In this document: positions 1-6,389 of the stretch, piece by piece
How positions within the stretch are numbered: position 1 is the first letter of the stretch
How the letters are laid out: each line of letters begins with the position of its first letter
DNA from: a bacterium
Lineage (GTDB): Bacteria; Desulfobacterota; GWC2-55-46
Direction of reading: 5' to 3'
Length of the DNA: 10,492 bases
Assembly: GCA_004298725.1 (NCBI GenBank)
Contig: SCQA01000152.1
Span: 1 to 10,492 of the forward strand
The notes under the pieces: model-generated
The model's database searches: none
What the model was told of the DNA's origin: nothing
The model's input: only the letters and a program-made list of their open reading frames with translations
Position numbers and translations under genes: made by a program

Positions 1-139
1 CGTTAATTTTCTTTGTGCAGTAGGTGACGGTTGTATTTTATTAATATTTTAGTCAAATAGAAAGAAAGTGTGCTTTTACTTTTTATCGTTTAGACGGGCT
101 TTAAAACTGTCTTAGCGCCGTTGTGATGCGAATTTTTAT
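1..139. other. Non-coding AT-rich stretch at the window start, no gene supported
   Basis: No frame is open over a convincing length. One frame is open from base 2 to a TAG at about 50-52 and could be the last 16 codons of an upstream gene, but nothing in it is recognisable. The rest is AT-rich with stops in all frames. Because it lies directly before a strong + strand terminator, it is most likely the 3' end or 3' untranslated region of an upstream transcript. Confidence 0.4.
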
Positions 140-166
140 AAAACAGGTCCAGTTGACCTGTTTTTT
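140..166 (+). terminator. Strong rho-independent terminator
   Basis: A perfect 10-bp inverted repeat (140-149 with 155-164, core ACAGGTC/GACCTGT) encloses a 5-base loop (CAGTT) and runs into an unbroken T tract (161-166). This is the classic intrinsic terminator shape on the + strand. It probably ends transcription from a gene left of the window and insulates the polysaccharide locus from it. The left flank (TTTTTATAAAA) also gives a weaker T-rich tail in the other direction, but no gene on the - strand would use it. Confidence 0.85.
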
Positions 167-322
167 GTTATTTCAGGGCAAACCGCGTAAAAAGCTTTTT
201 CTCATTTTAAGACCGCTTGTATTTTATCCGCAAATGCCATGTATTCCGTTCCGCTGTTCTTTTGATAACTTAGAATTTCAAGCTAAAAATAGAAAACCGT
301 TTTTAAAGGCCTCCCGCGTATA

Positions 323-352
323 TTGACACAGCCGCGTTTGGCTTAAGACAAT
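323..352 (+). promoter_or_regulatory. Candidate sigma70 promoter P1
   Basis: A perfect -35 hexamer TTGACA (323-328) is followed after 18 bases by GACAAT (347-352), which matches 4 of 6 positions of TATAAT. It faces the first glycosyltransferase and would give a leader of about 100 bases. It is weaker at -10 than the promoter just downstream. Confidence 0.4.
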
Positions 353-367
353 GACCGTTTAAAACAA

Positions 368-397
368 TTGACTGCGATTATGAAATAAATATAAAAT
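368..397 (+). promoter_or_regulatory. Candidate sigma70 promoter P2, probable main operon promoter
   Basis: TTGACT (368-373, 5 of 6) is followed after 16 bases by TATAAA (390-395, 5 of 6), or after 18 bases by TAAAAT (392-397, 5 of 6). Transcription should start near 402-404, about 56 bases before the first gene. The predicted start coincides with the short inverted repeat GGCA(GTAT)TGCC at 402-413. That repeat could be a 5'-end stabilising hairpin or an operator. This is the best promoter in the region by match and position. Confidence 0.6.
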
Positions 398-459
398 GAA
401 AGGCAGTATTGCCGTAGGTTGTTTTTGTAATTTTATCGCTATAGTCTAATCGCGCGGGT

Positions 460-1587
460 GTGCTTTTGAGAATTACAATAGACGCAAGGATGATAGGCTT
501 TAGCGGAATAGGCCGTTATATTCAAAACCTTATTGGCGCTATCTCATCAATCGACAGCGTTAATTCATACGACATTATTACCGGTGGAATTAACCCGGAA
601 GGCTCGGCTCCGCCGGGACTAAACGCCAAGAATTTCAAATATTTCTCTTTAAGCGCGGACGTGCCGATATATTCGTTTAAAGAGCAGGCGGTTTTGCCGT
701 CGGTAATAAGAAGCATTGCGCCGGATATTGTTCATTACCCTAACTTCAACGCGTCAATACTCAGTTCCAAACCGTCGGTTGTCACCATTCACGATCTCAT
801 ATATTATCTTTTTTCTGATTCTTGCCCGGGCCTTGCGGGACAACTATACGCTAAATTCATGTTTAACGCAGTTACGCGCAAGGCTAAAAAGATAATAGCC
901 GTATCCGAGTACAGCAAACAGGAATTAGTAAAGCACCTTGGCATAAAGGCTGATAAGATAACGGTCGTGTACCACGGCATTGACCCTGTTTACGCGCCGG
1001 TTAAAGATAAAAAAACTCTTGATGAAATTATTGCGCGGTACGCCCTTAATAAGGATTATGTGCTTTACGTGGGAACACATCAGCCGCGAAAAAACCTTGT
1101 CAGGCTTATTCACGCGTTTTCAAAGGTTGCTTTCAAAAACAGCTCGGTTGACCTTTTGCTGACAGGCAAGGTGGAAACGCGGTGGAAGGAGCTTTACGGC
1201 ACGGCCGAAAGTCTTGGCCTCAAAGACAGGGTGCGGTTTCTCGGCATGGTGCCGGAAAAAGACCTTCCCTGCCTGTATTCAACGGCAAAGCTCTTTGCCT
1301 TTCCCACGCTTTACGAGGGCTTTGGCATACCGCCTATAGAAGCGGCCGCCTGCGGCGCGCCGGTAATGATATCGGACAGAACGTCTCTTCCCGAGGTTGC
1401 CGGCGACTATGCCGTGGTTGTCAACCCCGAAGATGTTGACGAAATGGCGAAGGCGATTGAAAGGGTGCTTGAGAGCAAAGACCTGCAGGAAGAGTTGAGG
1501 CAAAAGGGCTTAAAAAGCGCCAAACGCTTTACATGGAAAGAGGCCGCGTTAAAGACGATTAAAGTTTATGAAGAGGCCGCAGGATAA
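460..1587 (+). CDS. GT4-family glycosyltransferase (mannosyltransferase-like)
   Basis: A 375-residue cytoplasmic retaining glycosyltransferase with a GT-B fold, probably transferring a hexose such as mannose from a nucleotide sugar onto the growing lipid-linked glycan. The N-terminus carries the family opening IDARMIGFSGIGRY (residues 7-20). H111-D112 (VTIHDL) lies at the acceptor-side active site. R210-K211 (HQPRKN) should contact the donor phosphates. The GT4 EX7E motif is intact at E286-E294 (EGFGIPPIE), followed by a typical C-terminal half ending near residue 375, a normal length. The start is uncertain: GTG at 460 has no clear ribosome site, whereas TTG at 466 gives an N-terminus (MRITIDAR) that matches relatives better and has GGGTG five bases upstream. 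It is the first gene after the promoters and lies 21 bases before the next glycosyltransferase. The exact sugar cannot be read from the sequence. Confidence 0.9.
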   Translation: MLLRITIDARMIGFSGIGRYIQNLIGAISSIDSVNSYDIITGGINPEGSAPPGLNAKNFKYFSLSADVPIYSFKEQAVLPSVIRSIAPDIVHYPNFNASILSSKPSVVTIHDLIYYLFSDSCPGLAGQLYAKFMFNAVTRKAKKIIAVSEYSKQELVKHLGIKADKITVVYHGIDPVYAPVKDKKTLDEIIARYALNKDYVLYVGTHQPRKNLVRLIHAFSKVAFKNSSVDLLLTGKVETRWKELYGTAESLGLKDRVRFLGMVPEKDLPCLYSTAKLFAFPTLYEGFGIPPIEAAACGAPVMISDRTSLPEVAGDYAVVVNPEDVDEMAKAIERVLESKDLQEELRQKGLKSAKRFTWKEAALKTIKVYEEAAG

Positions 1588-1598
1588 ATATGCTTCGC

Positions 1599-1611
1599 AG
1601 GAGAATCGTTG
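1599..1611 (+). promoter_or_regulatory. Shine-Dalgarno site that fixes a TTG start
   Basis: AGGAG at 1599-1603 stands five bases before TTG at 1609-1611. It is the strongest ribosome site in the window and supports a TTG start for the second glycosyltransferase. A nine-codon mini-frame including its stop (ATG 1590 to TAA 1614-1616) runs through the site and ends just inside the gene, which could influence initiation. Confidence 0.65.
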
Positions 1612-2766
1612 ACTAAGCCGTTTAAAAATAAAGAAAAGGGTCCGAAGATAGCGATAGTCCATGACTACCTCAACCAAAGGGGCGGAGCTGAGCGCGTTCT
1701 GGCGGTGCTTCATGAGATGTTTCCGGGCGCGCCGATATTTACAGCCATTATTGACCGTAAAAAACTGCCGCCGGAGCTTCAAAAGGCCGATATAAGGGTT
1801 TCATGGATGCAAAGGCTTCCGGGGGTATCGCGGTATTTCAAGCATTATCTGGCTTTTTATCCTTCGGCAATTGAGTCGTTTAATCTCAGCGGATATGATA
1901 TTATAATAAGTTCAAGCAGTGCCTTTGCAAAGGGCGCTATAAAAAGAGGGCGCGCAATGCACGTATGCTATTGCCACGCGCCCATGAGGTTTGTCTGGAA
2001 TTATAAAGGCTATATAGAAAAGGAAAGGCTAAGCTTAGTTGCCAGGGCGGTATTGCCGTTTTTGCTGTGGCGGCTTAAGAAGTGGGATGTTGACACAAAA
2101 GACAGGCCTGATTATTATATCGCCAATTCTACGGTGGTGAAAGAGCGCGTGAAAAACTGGTATGGAAAGGACTCGGAGGTGATTTTTCCGCCGGTGGAGA
2201 CGGCGCGGTTTGCATCGGCGGCCATTTCAGGCGTCGGCGATTATTACCTTATAGTGTCAAGGCTTAACGCTTACAAGAGGCTTGATCTGGCGGTTGAGGC
2301 GTTTAACGAGGCAAAGCTTCCGCTTAAAATCGCGGGCGAGGGGCCGTACGCCCACGCGCTTAAGAAAATGGCAGGGCCTACCGTGGAATTTATCGGCAGG
2401 GTTAGCGACGCGAACCTTCCGGCTTTATATGCGGGGTGTCGGGCGCTTATATTTCCGGGCGAGGAAGACTTCGGGCTTACGCCGGTGGAAGCTAACGCCG
2501 CCGGAAGGCCGGTAATAGCTTATAAGGCCGGCGGCGCGCTGGATACCGTAGCGGACGGGGTAAGCGGAGTTTTTTTTGAAAAGCAGACGCTTGCGTCGCT
2601 TATCGGGGCAATTATGCGTTTTGAACGAGATATTAAATCTTTTGATCCGGTACGAATAAGAGAACATGCCATGAAGTTTGACAGAGCCGTGTTTGCAAAA
2701 AAAATAACTGATTTTATTGCCTCAAGGTATTTTGAGAAGACCGGCAGGACTATGCAAGGGATTTAA
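1609..2766 (+). CDS. GT4-family glycosyltransferase, WbaZ-like
   Basis: A 385-residue GT-B glycosyltransferase resembling the WbaZ-like branch of GT4, which contains O-antigen and exopolysaccharide mannosyl or related transferases. Visible landmarks in order: VHDYLNQRGGAERV (residues 17-30), the glycine loop typical of this branch; SSSSAFAKG (101-109); YCHAPMRFVW (121-130) with H123; VSRLNAYKRLDLA (216-228) with R218 and K223 as likely phosphate ligands; and the EX7E motif E286-E294 (EDFGLTPVE). It should act on the cytoplasmic face using a nucleotide sugar. The TTG start is backed by a good ribosome site. It follows the first glycosyltransferase by 21 bases and so is probably co-transcribed. 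Unlike most junctions here, it is followed by 227 non-coding bases. The donor and linkage are unknown. Confidence 0.9.
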   Translation: MTKPFKNKEKGPKIAIVHDYLNQRGGAERVLAVLHEMFPGAPIFTAIIDRKKLPPELQKADIRVSWMQRLPGVSRYFKHYLAFYPSAIESFNLSGYDIIISSSSAFAKGAIKRGRAMHVCYCHAPMRFVWNYKGYIEKERLSLVARAVLPFLLWRLKKWDVDTKDRPDYYIANSTVVKERVKNWYGKDSEVIFPPVETARFASAAISGVGDYYLIVSRLNAYKRLDLAVEAFNEAKLPLKIAGEGPYAHALKKMAGPTVEFIGRVSDANLPALYAGCRALIFPGEEDFGLTPVEANAAGRPVIAYKAGGALDTVADGVSGVFFEKQTLASLIGAIMRFERDIKSFDPVRIREHAMKFDRAVFAKKITDFIASRYFEKTGRTMQGI

Positions 2767-2790
2767 GAATATTTAAAATACCTTCGATTT

Positions 2791-2805
2791 ACCGGCCAAG
2801 CCGGT
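2791..2805 (+). terminator. Short GC-rich hairpin after the second glycosyltransferase, possible weak terminator
   Basis: ACCGGC (2791-2796) and GCCGGT (2800-2805) form a perfect 6-bp inverted repeat with a CAA loop, 24 bases after the stop codon. Only three T residues follow before the sequence becomes mixed, so it would be a weak terminator at best. It may instead stabilise the 3' end of the upstream message or be part of the CCGGT repeat cluster. Confidence 0.3.
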
Positions 2806-2867
2806 TTGAGCTTCCGGTTGTATTTCCGGTTTACCGGTTAGTCTCTACAGTCTGGCTTTTCCGCTGT

Positions 2868-2941
2868 GCCGTCAGGAGTTAGCTATCCCTGTTTGGCTTC
2901 CCCCTGACAGCGCTCTTTTGCGGGTCTGTTGCAGAGGGAAG
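2868..2941 (+). ncRNA. Candidate structured cis-regulatory RNA
   Basis: Two hairpins can be drawn. Hairpin A (2868-2897) pairs GCC 2868-2870 with GGC 2895-2897 and CAGG 2873-2876 with CCTG 2888-2891. Hairpin B (2897-2941) pairs CTTCCC 2897-2902 with GGGAAG 2936-2941, CTG 2904-2906 with CAG 2932-2934, ACAG 2907-2910 with CTGT 2926-2929 and CGC 2911-2913 with GCG 2920-2922, leaving a TCTTTT loop. The two share base 2897 at their junction. An alternative 6-bp pairing, GTCAGG 2871-2876 with CCTGAC 2903-2908, would open both. Mutually exclusive folds upstream of a pathway-initiating gene are what a riboswitch or attenuator looks like, but pairings this size can arise by chance, and no known class was recognised. 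Confidence 0.3.
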
Positions 2942-2993
2942 TTCGTGTTGATATGCGCGTAACCCGGCAATAATTGCTAAAGGTTTTATATAA

Positions 2994-4412
2994 ATGGTAA
3001 AGAAGAAATACAGCGTGGTGGCGTACATAACGTGCTCTTCGGACGTGATTATGGCAATCGCCTCTTTTTATGCGGCTTATTGGCTAAGGGGCATCTGGAT
3101 ATTCGCGCCCTTTGAAAAGCTTGCCTCCATCAGCAGTTATCATTGGCTGTTGTTTTTTGTCGTGCCTGTTTGGCCGTTTTTGTTTTATTACCTCGGTGCG
3201 TACAGGTTTTCTTATTCGTCATCTCCGGCAAGGGTCATACCGAGGACATGGGGCGCGATATTTATCGGCGTGCTTTTTTTGTCGGCGCTGATATTTTCTC
3301 TTAAAACTTTTTACCTGAGCCGCCTTTTCCTTGTCACTTTCGTTGTGATAGATATTCTCGCGACAACGCTTGCAAGGCTCCTTCTTACGTTTGCGTCGCG
3401 CCGGTACCGCGAATATCCGACAAATATTGTCATAGCCGGAGACGGCGACAGCGCCGTGAAACTTGCCGTTATAATAAAAAAACACCGGAAGTGGGGGCTT
3501 AACCTTCTCGGTTTTGTAAGCGAAAAAAGCCTTGCCGGTTCGGGTAGCCGCGAGATTGAAAGGCACGGCAAAGTGCTTGGCACGTTACAGGACATACCCG
3601 CGCTAATACACAGTCATGTAATTGACGAGGTCATTTTCGCGGTTTCCAAAGAAACGCTTGGCTCAATGGAAGACGTGCTACTGCTTCTTGAGGACGAAGG
3701 CATAAATACCCGCGTGGCGCTCGACATATTCCCTCATATGATTGCCAAAGTGCACGTTGACGAGATTGAAAGCGTGCCTTTGCTGACGTTTACGACGATT
3801 CCTTCGAATGAAGCCGCGCTTATTGTTAAGAGATTTATTGATATTTTTATTTCATCGGTAACGCTTGCGGTTGTATCCCCTTTGATGCTCGCCGTGGTCA
3901 TAGCTATTAGGCTTAATTCGCCCGGGCCTGCCATATTCGTGCAAAGAAGAAGCGGCCAAAACGGCAGGATTTTTGATTTTTACAAATTAAGGTCGATGTA
4001 TAAAGACGCGGACCAGAGAAAGGCCGAACTTGAGAGGGCCAATGAAATGGACGGCCCTGTTTTTAAAATAAAGTCCGACCCGCGGATAACGCCTATCGGC
4101 AGGTTTATAAGGCGCGCAAGCATTGACGAACTGCCGCAGTTATGGAACGTGTTAAAAGGCGACATGTCAATAGTAGGGCCGAGGCCGCCGGTTCCAGCCG
4201 AGGTTGAAAAATACGAGCGCTGGCAGAGAAGGCGGCTTAGCATGAAGCCGGGTATAACGTGTTTATGGCAGGTAAGCGGCAGGAATATGATAAAGTTCAA
4301 CGATTGGATAAGGCTGGATCTTGAGTATATCGACAACTGGTCTTTATGGCTCGACATAAAGATACTGCTTAGAACCATACCCGCGGTATTAACGGGAAAA
4401 GGCGCGTATTAG
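2994..4412 (+). CDS. Polyprenyl glycosylphosphotransferase (WbaP/WcaJ-type initiating enzyme)
   Basis: A 472-residue inner-membrane enzyme that transfers a sugar 1-phosphate (hexose in most relatives) from a UDP-sugar to undecaprenyl phosphate, starting the repeat unit. Hydrophobic stretches near residues 10-32, 48-68, 84-104 and 108-130 form the N-terminal membrane domain. A nucleotide-binding-like middle domain begins at NIVIAGDGDSA (144-154). The C-terminal catalytic domain starts at KRFIDIFIS (279-287), with a helix-breaking SP at 295-296 that marks the re-entrant membrane helix. It continues with NSPGP (308-312), DFYKLRSM (328-335), the likely Mg-binding D378-E379 within RRASIDELPQLWNVL, VGPRP (394-398) and LWQVSGRN (424-431). 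All hallmark motifs are intact and the length is usual. AAAGG lies ten bases before the ATG. It is unusual in being third in the cluster behind a long non-coding leader. The sugar specificity is not readable. Confidence 0.95.
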   Translation: MVKKKYSVVAYITCSSDVIMAIASFYAAYWLRGIWIFAPFEKLASISSYHWLLFFVVPVWPFLFYYLGAYRFSYSSSPARVIPRTWGAIFIGVLFLSALIFSLKTFYLSRLFLVTFVVIDILATTLARLLLTFASRRYREYPTNIVIAGDGDSAVKLAVIIKKHRKWGLNLLGFVSEKSLAGSGSREIERHGKVLGTLQDIPALIHSHVIDEVIFAVSKETLGSMEDVLLLLEDEGINTRVALDIFPHMIAKVHVDEIESVPLLTFTTIPSNEAALIVKRFIDIFISSVTLAVVSPLMLAVVIAIRLNSPGPAIFVQRRSGQNGRIFDFYKLRSMYKDADQRKAELERANEMDGPVFKIKSDPRITPIGRFIRRASIDELPQLWNVLKGDMSIVGPRPPVPAEVEKYERWQRRRLSMKPGITCLWQVSGRNMIKFNDWIRLDLEYIDNWSLWLDIKILLRTIPAVLTGKGAY

Positions 4413-4437
4413 GTCGGGTTTAGGAAAGCTTAATCAA

Positions 4438-4902
4438 ATGAACTTTAGAAACATCGTAAAAGTTGTAATTATTCTTGTCTGGCTTGCCATGATACTGCCT
4501 CTGTTCAGAAAAGAAATTAAAGAGGTGAGAAACCTGCCGCGTAATTATGCGTCTTCTTACGTGGAGAAGAAGGTTAAGAACGACGGCCCTGTTTTTCATT
4601 TCGCGGACGCTATAGCCAAGACAACGCCGCCTGACAGCACTATCCTTGTCCTGCATGAAGTAGGCGCGTATTTCAGAAAAGCCGCGTACTATTCATACCC
4701 GCGCGTTCTAATTCCAACCGTTGATAAAAACGCTCCGTTCAAGCCCATCATGCAACGGGCTGATTACCTTGCCGTGTTTTTGCCCGCGAGCAAGGAGGGG
4801 CAAGACCTTTTTGCAAGACTGAACGCGGACGCTTCGTTTGAGAAGTTTTACGATTATGACGGCGGCGGCATTTACAAGGTAGTGAAGGGGAAGTGGGAAT
4901 GA
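4438..4902 (+). CDS. Small single-pass membrane protein, possible detached periplasmic domain of a GT-C partner
   Basis: A 154-residue protein of a family I do not recognise by name. Residues 6-22 form one hydrophobic helix followed by positive and charged residues, so it is probably a signal anchor with the rest in the periplasm. The soluble part has a short helix and strand pattern (HFADAIAKTTPPDSTILVL, 54-72; then YYSYPRVLIP, 84-93; RADYLAVFLP, 107-116; GGIYKV, 143-148). This resembles the small alpha/beta domain often found after the last membrane helix of GT39-like transferases. The next gene is a GT-C-like protein that lacks such a domain, overlaps this gene by four bases, and would be translationally coupled to it. 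I infer that the two work as a pair. The start has AGGAAAG nine bases upstream, and the gene lies 25 bases after the initiating transferase. Confidence 0.75.
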   Translation: MNFRNIVKVVIILVWLAMILPLFRKEIKEVRNLPRNYASSYVEKKVKNDGPVFHFADAIAKTTPPDSTILVLHEVGAYFRKAAYYSYPRVLIPTVDKNAPFKPIMQRADYLAVFLPASKEGQDLFARLNADASFEKFYDYDGGGIYKVVKGKWE

Positions 4903-6278
4903 CCGGTGTAATCGGCCTTATAACTGTAATACTGCTTGTTTTGCTTGCCGGGTTTATTGTCACCGGTTTTTATCGTTTAACATTGATTGTGCGTCTTGCT
5001 TTGTCATATCCTTTGGGCTTGGGGCTTGTAACGCTTCAGATGTTTTTTTATTCGCTTGTTGGTTTGCATTTTGCCATTGCGTTAGTAGCGGCTCCGTGGG
5101 TTGTTACAGGGGTGGTTCTTGTTGTGTTAAAGCCGGTATGGTTTTCAGTTGACGGTTTTTGTAAAGACTTTAAAACTCGGCTTAACCCGCTTGAGGTTGC
5201 CTGCCTCGCGCTACTTATCTTTCAGGCCGTATTCGCGCTCGTCAATTCTACTGCCATGCCCATAAAAGGCTACGACACATGGGTTATTTGGTTTATGAAA
5301 GGCAAGGTTTTCTACTACGACAAAATCGTAAGCCCCGCATTTTTCCCTAACGACGTTTACTCTAACGGCAATCTCTCGTACGATTATCCGCTCTCTGTCC
5401 CGCTTACCGTAGCGCTTGGCTACTTAGGCATCGGCGGCGTTGACGACCAGCTTGCCAAACTTTTCTTTTCGCTGTATTTTGTATCTCTCCTGATAATGCT
5501 TTACAACTGTATGCGGCGGTATGCTTCAAGGGAAGGCTCGCTAATACTGCTTGCTTTCTTCGCAACTCTGCCGCGCGTGATGCAACAGGGCGGGCTTGAC
5601 GGCGTGGGGTACGCGGACCTTCCTCTGGCCGGTTATTTTATTTGCGCTACCGGCTTTATTCTAAGTTATATAAGAAGCGGTGCAATTAAGGATTTTATTT
5701 TCGCGTCGCTTTTTTTGGCTCTTGGGGCGTGGGTGAAGAACGAGGGCATAGTCTTCATGGCAACCGGTTTTATTATGCTTACGGCTATTGCCGTTTATAA
5801 GGATAGAAGCGGCTATTACAAACCCGTTTTGTGGGGCGCGTTTATAATGGCGGCTCTGATAGGGCCGTGGCTGATATTCAGGGCGCAACTGCCGCCTGTA
5901 ACTGAAACCATGACGTCGGGCTTGAGTTTTTCTTCGCTCATTGCAGGTTTCGGAAAGCTTCCGTTTATCATCAAAAGAATTCTCCCGAAACTCTTTACGG
6001 CGGACAAATACCACATTACTTGGGCGCTTTACTCGGCGACTCTATTATATTCGATTGGGCGCTTTAAACGCCTTGATTTTATCTGTTTAAGCGTTTTGAT
6101 ATTCGCGCAAATGGGCGTTTATATCTTCGTTTATATGATAACGACAATGGACATGCAATCTCAAATAGATACTTCTTTTGACAGGCTTACCATACACATT
6201 CTGCCGCTTGTATTCCTCTGCGTAGCTTTAGCATGGGCAAAATGGTTTGAAAAGACATCCGTGCCCGCCTCTCTCTAA
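4899..6278 (+). CDS. Polytopic GT-C-like glycosyltransferase or glycan polymerase candidate
   Basis: A 459-residue protein dominated by about ten or more hydrophobic segments, of the dolichyl- or polyprenyl-phosphate-sugar transferase type. The likely catalytic loop after the early helices is KGYDTWVIWFMKG (residues 123-135), in which D126 is the candidate general base. YDYPLSVP (161-168), GYADLPLA (237-244), WVKNEG (278-283) and DRLTIHILP (428-436) resemble conserved spots in GT39-like proteins. It ends about ten residues after its last helix, so it has no C-terminal periplasmic domain of its own. I chose ATG at 4899: it overlaps the preceding stop as ATGA and has AAGGGG eight bases upstream. 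A GTG at 4893 would be only two bases from that site. It may use an undecaprenyl-phosphate sugar to decorate, or may polymerise, the flipped unit. Confidence 0.75.
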   Translation: MTGVIGLITVILLVLLAGFIVTGFYRLTLIVRLALSYPLGLGLVTLQMFFYSLVGLHFAIALVAAPWVVTGVVLVVLKPVWFSVDGFCKDFKTRLNPLEVACLALLIFQAVFALVNSTAMPIKGYDTWVIWFMKGKVFYYDKIVSPAFFPNDVYSNGNLSYDYPLSVPLTVALGYLGIGGVDDQLAKLFFSLYFVSLLIMLYNCMRRYASREGSLILLAFFATLPRVMQQGGLDGVGYADLPLAGYFICATGFILSYIRSGAIKDFIFASLFLALGAWVKNEGIVFMATGFIMLTAIAVYKDRSGYYKPVLWGAFIMAALIGPWLIFRAQLPPVTETMTSGLSFSSLIAGFGKLPFIIKRILPKLFTADKYHITWALYSATLLYSIGRFKRLDFICLSVLIFAQMGVYIFVYMITTMDMQSQIDTSFDRLTIHILPLVFLCVALAWAKWFEKTSVPASL

Positions 6279-6389
6279 CAGACGGTTTTCAGCCGCTTTT
6301 TTCAGGCATTTCAGCTATTTTCCTTGATGACGGTTTAGTTTTAAAGTATCATAAAAAGCTAAACAAGGTAGCGCGTTGCCGCGTTCAAA
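6279..6389 (+). promoter_or_regulatory. Intergenic region with an internal promoter
   Basis: This 111-base gap holds TTGATG (6324-6329), then exactly 17 bases, then TATCAT (6347-6352, 5 of 6 to TATAAT), a credible sigma70 promoter for the last three genes. Just after the preceding stop, a weak CGG/CCG pair (6283-6285 with 6293-6295) leads into six T residues (6297-6302). It could be a poor terminator, but the stem is only about three pairs. The next gene has no good ribosome site: AAGGTAG at 6365-6371 is 18 bases from the ATG, which is too far. Confidence 0.5.

Larger units (their letters stand above)
167..459 (+). promoter_or_regulatory. AT-rich 5' regulatory region of the glycan operon
   Basis: This 293-base stretch between the terminator and the first glycosyltransferase has no supportable gene. 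A 67-codon open frame (123-326) runs through the terminator, has no ribosome binding site, and encodes low-complexity basic sequence. The region does contain two sigma70-like promoters (listed separately), a 12-base HindIII-type palindrome of A and T runs at 189-200, and a short inverted repeat GGCA/TGCC at 402-413 where transcription from the second promoter would begin. Its position and AT-richness suggest that it controls the operon. Confidence 0.5.
2767..2993 (+). promoter_or_regulatory. Long intergenic region with CCGGT repeats and candidate structured leader
   Basis: This is a 227-base gap in an otherwise tightly packed operon. It holds no open frame above about a dozen codons. The first half contains five CCGGT/ACCGG units between 2791 and 2838. 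The second half (2868-2941) holds two adjacent inverted repeats and an alternative pairing that excludes them, all described separately. Near the end, TTGATA (2948-2953) and AATAAT (2969-2974) form a poor promoter because they are only 15 bases apart. AAAGG (2979-2983), ten bases before the ATG, is the likely ribosome site of the next gene. The region probably controls the initiating transferase. I could not match it to a known riboswitch class by eye. Confidence 0.45.

Noticed and set aside
189..200. 12-base perfect palindrome of A and T runs around a HindIII site
   Set aside because: It is short, AT-rich and likely by chance in this AT-rich region; it has no following T run beyond its own arm and no repeat elsewhere in the window.
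123..326. 67-codon open frame on the + strand
   Set aside because: It runs through the strong terminator at 140-166, has no ribosome site, and its product shows no recognisable domain or normal composition.
2948..2974. Promoter directly before the initiating transferase
   Set aside because: TTGATA and AATAAT are each reasonable hexamers, but the 15-base spacing is poor for sigma70, and other spacings give bad -10 matches.
2767..2993. Known riboswitch class (preQ1-I, c-di-GMP-I, cobalamin) in the intergenic region
   Set aside because: GTTAGCTATCCCTG slightly recalls the preQ1-I core and GGGAAG recalls a cobalamin segment, but the remaining conserved elements are missing on both strands.
3219..3595. 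Two long open frames on the - strand inside the initiating transferase gene (115 and 94 codons)
   Set aside because: They lie antisense to intact, motif-bearing coding sequence and their products are biased in arginine, lysine and serine, as expected for shadow frames.
3980..4378. 132-codon - strand frame opposite the catalytic domain of the initiating transferase
   Set aside because: It is antisense to the most conserved part of that enzyme and has no promoter, ribosome site or recognisable product.
6281..6302. Intrinsic terminator after the 4899-6278 gene
   Set aside because: A T run is present but the stem has only about three pairs (CGG/CCG), which is too weak to call.
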